Source of the DNA: Phycisphaerales bacterium UBA7708
GTDB taxonomy: Bacteria > Planctomycetota > Phycisphaerae > Sedimentisphaerales > Anaerohalosphaeraceae
Assembly (NCBI GenBank): GCA_002482415.1
Contig: DLFY01000151.1
Coordinates: 3,549 to 13,991, forward strand
Length of the DNA stretch: 10,443 bases
Direction: 5' to 3'
Both the position numbers and the translations under genes were made by a program. The notes below the pieces were generated by a model. The model did no database searches, was not told the DNA's origin, and saw nothing but the letters and a program-made list of their open reading frames with translations. Shown here in pieces: positions 1-5,780 of the stretch. The stretch's first letter is position 1; every line of letters begins with the position of its first letter.

Positions 1-40
1 TGGAACGAAACGAACGAAAAAAGGCAAACAGGAAAGCCAG

Positions 41-1807
41 TTGGGATTTGATTTTGACGGAGCAGCGGATGGGGGAGTGCAGTCGAGCGCTGCGGATACG
101 GCAGATTCGACGGCTGTGATGGAGATGGAAGAACCGGAACTGGCGGCGGAATCCGAAGCCACATCAAAACCGTCGCGCCGACGAAAAAGTGAGGCCGCAA
201 CCGCCGAGTCGATGGCGGCCAAACAGCGTGATATCAGCGTCAGTGAATTTTTTGCCAAAAACCGGCATCTGCTGGGATTTGACAATCCCCGGAAAGCCCT
301 TCTGACGGCTGTCAAAGAGGCCGTCGATAATTCGCTGGACGCCTGCGAAGAAGCCCATATTCTGCCGCATATCACCGTGACGATTGCACCGGTTGACGGC
401 AGTGAAAATAAATTCCGAATGACCGTCAAGGATAACGGCCCGGGAATTGTGGCCAAACAGGTTCCCAATATTTTTGCCCGGCTGTTATACGGCAGCAAGT
501 TTCATTCGCTGAAAATGAGCCGTGGTCAGCAGGGTATCGGCATCAGTGCCGCGGGCATGTACGGCCTTCTGACGACCGGCGAACCCGTGCAGATTATGAC
601 CCGAACCAGCGGCAAAAAGCCGGCTAATCATTATCATGTCCAGATTGATACGACCAAAAATCGCCCGGAAGTGATTCTGGATGAAGAGTGCGAATTCGAT
701 CTGCCTCATGGCACCAGTGTGACGATTACCATGGAGGGCCGCTATCAGAAGGGCAAGCAGAGCATTGATGAGTATCTGGCCCAGACGGCCATTGCCAATC
801 CGCATGCGGCATTTACTTATATTGCACCGGACGGCAAGACCTATGACTATCCGCGGCAGAGCAATGAGATGCCGTTTATCCCCGTGGAAATCAAGCCGCA
901 TCCCTATGGCGTGGAAGTGGGAGTCTTGTTCAAGATGGCCCGCCAGACCGAAGCCAGAACCATGCGGGAATTTCTGCGGTCGGATTTTTCGCGCATCAGC
1001 CAGGCGATTGCTGAAGACCTCTTGAAAAAGTCCAAGCTGTCGGTCAATATGAAGCCCTGGGACCTGACCATCAAGGATGCCGAACGTCTTCATGGTGTGA
1101 TTAATTCGACCAAACTGATGGCTCCGCCGACCGATTGCATCGGCCCGATTGGCGAAGAGAAATTAGTGGACGGTCTCAAGCGAGTGGTGGATGCGGAATT
1201 TTATACAAGCTGCACCCGCAAGCCCGCCGTGTATCGCGGCAATCCCTTCCTCGTTGAAGCCGCCCTGGCCTATGGCTGCAAAGATGCCTCCGAAGCGGGC
1301 AATACGGATGAAGAGGAAGATACGGGAATGCCTGCCGAAAAAGAAGAAAAAGATCAGTTGATGCGGCTGGTTCGATTTGCCAACCGTGTGCCGCTGCTGT
1401 ATCAGCAGTCGGCCTGTGCGACCTATAAGGCTGTGCTGGATGTCAACTGGCGCAGTTATGGGCTGGGTCAGAGCCGCGGGGCGCTGCCGTCCGGGCCGGT
1501 GATGCTGATGGTGCATATCGCATCGGTCTGGGTGCCGTTTACCTCGGAAAGCAAGGAAGCTGTGGCCCATTACCCGGAAATCATCAAGGAAATCAAGCTG
1601 GCGGTGCAGGAATGCGGCCGGAAGCTGGGCATGCATGTCCGCAAGCAGCGCCGCATCAAGGACGAAATGATTAAACGCGGATACATTGAAATATACCTGC
1701 CGCATATTGGTCAGGCGTTAAAAGATATTTTAACCCTGAAAGATCCGCAGGTTGAAAAACTGGTGGAAAAATTGAAAGTGACCCTGGAGAAATCGAGGAC
1801 GGTTTAA
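41..1807 (+). CDS. top6B: DNA topoisomerase VI subunit B (type IIB topoisomerase ATPase subunit)
   Basis: This is the ATP-binding B subunit of the A2B2 type IIB topoisomerase, which passes one duplex through another to relax supercoils and unlink DNA. The GHKL ATPase fold is clear: N-box EAVDNSLDACEEA at about 93-105 (Glu93, Asn97), G1 box DNGPGI at 131-136 and G2 loop QQGIGISAAG at 163-172. An H2TH-like part follows (about 240-310). The transducer contains APPTDCIGPIGEE (361-373), FANRVPLLYQQ (446-456), the NWRSYGLGQ segment (469-477) and a SKEAVAHYP helix (504-512). Residues 1-60 are low-complexity and charged, and about 416-437 form an acidic insert. The start is uncertain. TTG at 41 has AGGAAAG at 30-36, but the frame stays open to the window edge, so the gene may begin upstream. 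Conservation begins only near residue 62. The A subunit is not in the window. Family assignment is very secure. Confidence 0.95.
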   Translation: MGFDFDGAADGGVQSSAADTADSTAVMEMEEPELAAESEATSKPSRRRKSEAATAESMAAKQRDISVSEFFAKNRHLLGFDNPRKALLTAVKEAVDNSLDACEEAHILPHITVTIAPVDGSENKFRMTVKDNGPGIVAKQVPNIFARLLYGSKFHSLKMSRGQQGIGISAAGMYGLLTTGEPVQIMTRTSGKKPANHYHVQIDTTKNRPEVILDEECEFDLPHGTSVTITMEGRYQKGKQSIDEYLAQTAIANPHAAFTYIAPDGKTYDYPRQSNEMPFIPVEIKPHPYGVEVGVLFKMARQTEARTMREFLRSDFSRISQAIAEDLLKKSKLSVNMKPWDLTIKDAERLHGVINSTKLMAPPTDCIGPIGEEKLVDGLKRVVDAEFYTSCTRKPAVYRGNPFLVEAALAYGCKDASEAGNTDEEEDTGMPAEKEEKDQLMRLVRFANRVPLLYQQSACATYKAVLDVNWRSYGLGQSRGALPSGPVMLMVHIASVWVPFTSESKEAVAHYPEIIKEIKLAVQECGRKLGMHVRKQRRIKDEMIKRGYIEIYLPHIGQALKDILTLKDPQVEKLVEKLKVTLEKSRTV

Positions 1808-1809
1808 CG

Positions 1810-3183
1810 ATGGCACAGGAATTGATTATCAGCATCAGCGGAATGCGAGGCATTATCGGCGAGAATCTGTTTCCGGAAACCGCCGCCGAATATGGTGCGG
1901 CCTTCGGAACCTTTCTGAAACGCAACCAATCCGGCAAACGGCCTGTTGCGGCGATTGGCCGGGATTCACGACCTTCCGGCTCGATGATCTTTTGTGCAGT
2001 CGCGTCCGGACTGGCTTCGGTGGGGGTGGATGTCATTGATCTGGGCATTTGCACGACGCCGGGAGTGGGGGTTATGCTTCGGCATCTGCACTGCAGCGGC
2101 GGGGTGGTTATTACCGCCAGTCATAATCCGCTGCCGTACAACGGCATCAAGTTCCTGCTGGGCAACGGCATTGCTCCGCCCAAACCGATGGCCGAGACCA
2201 TCCGCGGTCTTTATTTTGATAAACAATTCGACCGGGTTAATTCCGTGGACTGCGGTAAAGTGAGTGCTAACGAGGGTGCGGCCGCGGTCCATATCGAAAA
2301 GGTGCTGTCGATTATCAATCCATCCCAGATCGCAGCAAAAAAGTTCAAGGTTGTCCTGGACAGTGTCAACGGAGCCGGCGGTCCGGTTGGATTGCAGCTT
2401 CTGGATAAACTGGGCTGTGTGGTCACGCCGGTCAATACCGAGCCGACAGGCTTGTTTGCCCATGGTGCCGAACCGACTGAGCAGAACCTGGTCAGCCTCA
2501 GCGAGCAGGTCCGTCAGGCAAAAGCGGATGTCGGCTTTGCCCAGGACCCCGATGCCGACCGGCTGGCCCTCGTGGATGAAAAGGGTCGCTATATCGGTGA
2601 AGAATTCACGCTGGCGCTGGTTGCCCGCTATATGTTCGACAGGAATCCCGGCGGTGCCGCGGCGGCGAATCTGTCCACCTCACGAATGATCGATGATATT
2701 GCCGCCAAAGCCGGCGGCAGAGTCATTCGTACCGCGGTCGGCGAAGCCAATGTCGCCGAGGCGATGGTCAAAAACAACTGCATGATTGGCGGCGAAGGCA
2801 ACGGCGGCGTGATTGACCTGCGTGTCGGGCCGATTCGTGACAGCCTGGTAGGGATGGCGATGATCCTGCAGTTGATGGCCCAGACCGGCCAGAGCCTTTC
2901 GCAGTTGGCTGATGCGGTGGGGGGCTACACCATGTACAAGACGAAATATACCGCCAATGGTCAGCAGGCCGGCCGTATTATTGAACAGGCCAAACGGTTA
3001 TATCCGGATGCCAAACTCAATACCAGTGACGGCTGCCGGTTTGATTTTGCCGACGGCTGGCTGCATATCCGCACCAGCAACACCGAACCGATTATGCGCG
3101 TGATTTTGGAGACCAAAGATCCCGCCGCCGCAAAACGGTACCTGGACACAATCGAATCTTTGTGTAAGGATGTCTTGAAATGA
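1810..3183 (+). CDS. glmM: Phosphoglucosamine mutase, archaeal-type (alpha-D-phosphohexomutase family)
   Basis: This cytosolic phosphohexomutase most likely converts glucosamine-6-phosphate to glucosamine-1-phosphate for UDP-GlcNAc and peptidoglycan synthesis. All four signature loops are present: TASHNP at 102-107 with phospho-acceptor Ser104, Mg-binding DPDADR at 246-251, sugar loop GGEGNGG at 327-333 and phosphate-binding RTSNTEP at 421-427. Length (457 aa) fits the family. The GEGNG loop and following RD are typical of the archaeal-type GlmM group, not of classic bacterial GlmM (GEQSGH) or phosphomannomutase (GEMSGH). Phosphoglucomutase or phosphomannomutase activity remains possible. ATG at 1810 comes two bases after the top6B stop, with GAGGA at 1795-1799 inside top6B, so translational coupling is likely. 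Its stop overlaps the next start. Confidence 0.88.
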   Translation: MAQELIISISGMRGIIGENLFPETAAEYGAAFGTFLKRNQSGKRPVAAIGRDSRPSGSMIFCAVASGLASVGVDVIDLGICTTPGVGVMLRHLHCSGGVVITASHNPLPYNGIKFLLGNGIAPPKPMAETIRGLYFDKQFDRVNSVDCGKVSANEGAAAVHIEKVLSIINPSQIAAKKFKVVLDSVNGAGGPVGLQLLDKLGCVVTPVNTEPTGLFAHGAEPTEQNLVSLSEQVRQAKADVGFAQDPDADRLALVDEKGRYIGEEFTLALVARYMFDRNPGGAAAANLSTSRMIDDIAAKAGGRVIRTAVGEANVAEAMVKNNCMIGGEGNGGVIDLRVGPIRDSLVGMAMILQLMAQTGQSLSQLADAVGGYTMYKTKYTANGQQAGRIIEQAKRLYPDAKLNTSDGCRFDFADGWLHIRTSNTEPIMRVILETKDPAAAKRYLDTIESLCKDVLK

Positions 3184-4094
3184 CAAAAACATTGGCTCTT
3201 GAAGCCGCCAATACCCAAATTCGACGTGTTACAATCACGGGGATGTGGATTAATATCACGTTGATGGCATTCAAGCTGATTGTTGGATTTCTGGTTGGTT
3301 CGCTTTCTCTGATTGCCGATGGGGTGCATTCACTGTCGGATTTTGCCACCGATATTGCGCTTCTGGTAGGCGTATATTTCGGTTCCAAGAAGCCGGACGA
3401 CAAGCATCCTTTCGGCCATGGCCGTCTGGAAACCTTTGCAGGAGCTTTTGTCGCAGCCGCTCTGATTATTGTCGGTGCATGGCTGATTTATGAGGGAGCC
3501 AGGGGCATAGCCGAAATGCATAATACCGGCAACGAGAAAGTCCAAATCAGTTCCATGGTGATTTGGATTGCATTGCTGTCTGTAGCCTTGAAAGAATACC
3601 TCTATCAAATCACGCGAATCGTGGCCAAACGCACGCACAGTTCAGCAACCTATGCCAATGCCTGGCATCACCGAAGCGACGCATTCAGCTCGGTGGCTGT
3701 GGTGATTGGTGCGATTGCGATGAAATTCGGCTATCCCCATGGCGATCAGCTTGGTGCGATTGCCGTGGGATTGATGATCGTGATGGTGGGAATCAAAATT
3801 GTCGGTGACTGCATCAGTGAATTTGCCGAAGGGGCGGTGGATCATACAACGCTGGAGCAGATTCAAACAGTGATTAACGCCCACCAGGGCATTCGTCAGT
3901 GGCATCAGCTTCGGACGCGCAGTGTGGGTCGTGAAGTCTTTCTGGATGTGCATATTCTGGTGGACCCGTTATTGAATATCACCCAGGCTCATGAAATATC
4001 GGAATCATTGGAAACGGCATTGATGGAGCAGCTTACCCGGCCGGTCAATGTGATGGTCCATGTCGAGCCCGATTTGCCGGAACTGCGGCGTTAA
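3180..4094 (+). CDS. Cation diffusion facilitator (CDF) family metal efflux transporter
   Basis: This inner-membrane antiporter of the CDF family exports divalent metal, probably zinc (or Fe/Co), against protons. Six hydrophobic segments are visible at about 15-37, 41-66, 84-107, 123-142, 165-183 and 189-208. The transport site has HxxxD in TM2 (His50, Asp54, within ADGVHSLSD) and HxxxD in TM5 (His163, Asp167, within HHRSDA). HxxxD rather than DxxxD in TM5 argues against a manganese-type CDF. HPFGHGRLE follows TM2 (76-84). The cytoplasmic C-terminal domain (about 212-298) keeps histidines 258, 271 and 294 and Glu296, matching metal-sensing positions of YiiP by my alignment from memory. The ATG overlaps the glmM TGA as ATGA, with TAAGGA at 3165-3170. 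The stop lies in the TTAA shared with the opposing gene. The substrate cannot be settled from sequence. Confidence 0.93.
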   Translation: MTKTLALEAANTQIRRVTITGMWINITLMAFKLIVGFLVGSLSLIADGVHSLSDFATDIALLVGVYFGSKKPDDKHPFGHGRLETFAGAFVAAALIIVGAWLIYEGARGIAEMHNTGNEKVQISSMVIWIALLSVALKEYLYQITRIVAKRTHSSATYANAWHHRSDAFSSVAVVIGAIAMKFGYPHGDQLGAIAVGLMIVMVGIKIVGDCISEFAEGAVDHTTLEQIQTVINAHQGIRQWHQLRTRSVGREVFLDVHILVDPLLNITQAHEISESLETALMEQLTRPVNVMVHVEPDLPELRR

Positions 4095-4462
4095 ACCGAA
4101 TCCTGCCGGGCGAGTATCCAGAATTTTTCGGTCTGGCGGGTGAGTGTAAATATCCTCTGCAGAATTTTTCCCTGCACATCAATGCACAGTGAGTCGGTCT
4201 TTTCTGAAATCAATCGGTAGCTTCCTTTGTCGGCGATTTTCACCTGTCCGGTCTTGTTCTGTACGGGCCCTTCATAAGACAAAAATCGCAGCGGATGATC
4301 AACAATGCGTTCAATAGGCAGGCAGGCAGTGTTGATATGTTCGGGTGAAATGGTCATTCGCCACGTCCACAGCACATCTCCCCGCTGGAGCATCAAATCC
4401 CAATGAATGCCTTCAGGTGTTGAATGCTGCTGGATGACAAATTCACTGTCCGGACCGGCCAT
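4091..4462 (-). CDS. Stand-alone LigD 3'-phosphoesterase (PE) domain-like protein
   Basis: This 123-residue protein resembles the N-terminal 3'-phosphoesterase domain of the NHEJ ligase LigD, which trims ribonucleotides and 3'-phosphates from DNA ends. The opening FVIQQHSTPEGIHWDLML (8-25) matches the family pattern in which FVxQxH is followed by LHYDFRLE. His13, His20 and Asp22 occupy metal-binding positions, and His56 in the DHPLRFLSYEG stretch (55-65) matches the second-half active-site histidine. The position of the conserved Arg after the Asp is Met24, and the acidic residue before DH is Val54, so activity may be altered. No ligase or polymerase domain is attached and no Ku gene is in the window. 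ATG at 4462 has GGGA at 4469-4472 and lies 21 bases after the pta stop, so it is probably co-transcribed with pta. Similarity is clear; function is inferred. Confidence 0.72.
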   Translation of the reverse strand: MAGPDSEFVIQQHSTPEGIHWDLMLQRGDVLWTWRMTISPEHINTACLPIERIVDHPLRFLSYEGPVQNKTGQVKIADKGSYRLISEKTDSLCIDVQGKILQRIFTLTRQTEKFWILARQDSV

Positions 4463-4483
4463 GATATGTCCCGTCGGGATGGA

Positions 4484-5476
4484 TTACCCCATGGATTGAA
4501 TGGCCGTGATAGCAACCGTGGCGACAATATCATCCGAACTGCAGCCGCGTGACAGGTCGTTGACCGGCCTGGCAAGTCCCTGCACGATGGGACCATAAGC
4601 CTCGGCCCCGGCCAGACGCTGTGTGGATTTGTAGCACAGATTGCCGGCACCCAGATCCGGGAAGACAAACGTATTGGCATTGCCCTTGAGCGGGCTGTTG
4701 GGTGCTTTTTGTGCGGCTACAGAAGGCACGTATGCCGCATCAAACTGTAATTCGCCATCGACAATGACTTTGTCGCCAAATTCCTTTTGAAAGGCGTCTT
4801 TGGCCTTGGCGGACGCATTGGCCATTTTTTTGGCATTGGGGCCGGAAGCCGAACCCTTGGAGGAATAACTCAGGATGGCTACGCGGGGCTGGAGGCCGAA
4901 TTGCAGGCCGGTTTTGGCGGTGGATACGGCAATATCGACAATCTGGTCTTCGGTCGGGTCTTCAATCAGCCCGCAGTCGGCATACAGCAGAATCTTGTCC
5001 GGCCAGCACATAAAGAACATGCTGGAAACGGTTTTCATCCCCTCAGCGGGTTTGATAATCTGCAATGCCGGACGAAGTGTATCGGCGGTAGAATGACAGG
5101 CCCCGGAGACCAATCCATCGGCCAGTCCTTTTTTGACCATGACCGTGGCGAAATAGACTTCATCCAAAGCCAGTTTCTCTGCCTGTTCCATAGTCAGGCC
5201 TTTGGACTTACGCAATTCATACAGGTACTGGGCAAACTCCTGGCGTCTCGGGTCGGTGGCCGGGTCGATCAGATTGACCGCCCTGGCATCCACTTTATAT
5301 TTATCCAATAGCGGCAGCACTTTGGCATGACTGCCCAGGACAATGATATTGGCGAATTTCTTTTTGAGGATGACGGATGCGGCTTCGATGGTACGTGCAT
5401 CACAGCCTTCCGGCAGGGCGATTGTTTTTATATTACTTGCTGCTCTGCTGAAAATCTGCTCCAAAAAACTGGCCAT
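4484..5476 (-). CDS. pta: Phosphate acetyltransferase, short single-domain form
   Basis: Pta interconverts acetyl-CoA plus phosphate with acetyl phosphate plus CoA (EC 2.3.1.8), the first step of acetate formation or the second of acetate activation. At 330 residues it is the short catalytic form, without the N-terminal regulatory domain of enterobacterial Pta. Family blocks are LPEGCDARTIEAA (21-33), GACHSTADTLRPAL (125-138), ADCGLIEDPT (166-175), SYSSKGSASGP (203-213), VDGELQFDAA (239-248) and ARPVNDLSRGCSSDDIV (302-318). Ser309, Arg310 and Asp316 coincide with catalytic residues reported for the Methanosarcina thermophila enzyme, as I remember that numbering. ATG at 5476 has AGGGA at 5485-5489. 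The usual partner ackA is not adjacent; a LigD-PE-like gene follows instead. Assignment is secure. Confidence 0.96.
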   Translation of the reverse strand: MASFLEQIFSRAASNIKTIALPEGCDARTIEAASVILKKKFANIIVLGSHAKVLPLLDKYKVDARAVNLIDPATDPRRQEFAQYLYELRKSKGLTMEQAEKLALDEVYFATVMVKKGLADGLVSGACHSTADTLRPALQIIKPAEGMKTVSSMFFMCWPDKILLYADCGLIEDPTEDQIVDIAVSTAKTGLQFGLQPRVAILSYSSKGSASGPNAKKMANASAKAKDAFQKEFGDKVIVDGELQFDAAYVPSVAAQKAPNSPLKGNANTFVFPDLGAGNLCYKSTQRLAGAEAYGPIVQGLARPVNDLSRGCSSDDIVATVAITAIQSMG

Positions 5477-5496
5477 ATAAATAATCCCTAAATCAA

Positions 5497-5514
5497 ATCC
5501 TGTTTATCCTGTTT
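5497..5514. repeat. Two tandem copies of ATCCTGTTT in the pta leader
   Basis: Two exact 9-bp copies lie head to tail at 5497-5505 and 5506-5514, between the tRNA gene and the pta ribosome binding site. A third exact copy is at 8179-8187, in the gap between the glycyl radical activase and the glycyl radical enzyme. In the sense of the minus-strand genes the unit reads AAACAGGAT. Role unknown; it may be a dispersed intergenic repeat, part of a 5' leader, or chance. Confidence 0.6.
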
Positions 5515-5534
5515 TATCATGAAAATAAGAAAAA

Positions 5535-5608
5535 CGAGCCTGAAGGGACTTGAACCCCTAACCTTTGGTTCCGTAGACCAATGCTCTATCCAATTGAGCT
5601 ACAGGCTC
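5535..5608 (-). tRNA. tRNA-Arg (anticodon ACG)
   Basis: A complete 74-nt cloverleaf reads on the minus strand. The acceptor stem GAGCCTG/CAGGCTC has seven perfect pairs. The D arm is GCTC/GAGC with loop AATTGGATA, the anticodon stem TTGGT/ACCAA with loop CTACGGA, the variable loop AGGTT, and the T arm AGGGG/CCCTT with loop TTCAAGT. The anticodon ACG is at 5572-5574; A34 is expected to be deaminated to inosine to read CGN arginine codons. A20 and C35, the main ArgRS identity elements, are present, and the discriminator is G73. No CCA is encoded. A T-rich run follows the 3' end and could help end transcription. Confidence 0.97.
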
Positions 5609-5693
5609 ATATATATAGAAATGGCGTTCTTCGTGCCGTTCATGCCGACAGGAAACATATGAAATTATGGCCGATAGTGTAACAGGAGCCGAC

Positions 5694-5731
5694 ATTTTTG
5701 CAAGCAAAAATCGGTTCTTTTTCTGATTTTT
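5694..5731. terminator. AT-rich overlapping inverted repeats after hypD, possible terminator
   Basis: The 172-base gap between the hypD stop and the tRNA 5' end (5609-5780) holds no gene. Within it, ATTTTTGC (5694-5701) and GCAAAAAT (5704-5711) form a near-perfect palindrome. AAAAATCGG (5706-5714) can instead pair with CTGATTTTT (5723-5731) around an 8-base loop. The two structures share one arm and exclude each other. In the hypD direction the second hairpin is followed by GCTTGC, not a clean T-run, so termination is plausible but weak. I see no convincing tRNA promoter in the rest of the gap. Confidence 0.35.
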
Positions 5732-5780
5732 CTATATCGACAATGCTCTTTGTAAGGCGGTCGATAGGCCATAGGTCCGG

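Noticed and set aside
485..1093. Long antisense open frame inside top6B (and a similar one at 1163-1705)
   Set aside because: They lie wholly opposite a strongly conserved gene, show no recognisable domain, and reflect the codon bias of the real gene.
1810..3183. Assignment as classic bacterial GlmM or phosphomannomutase ManB
   Set aside because: The sugar-binding loop is GEGNG rather than GEQSGH or GEMSGH, which points to the archaeal-type group.
4787..5311. Open frame of 174 codons on the plus strand across pta
   Set aside because: It is a complementary-strand shadow of pta, whose conserved blocks span the same bases; no ribosome site or domain.
5535..5608. tRNA as a possible integration (att) site for a mobile element
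   Set aside because: No integrase gene and no repeated tRNA 3' end were seen in the window.
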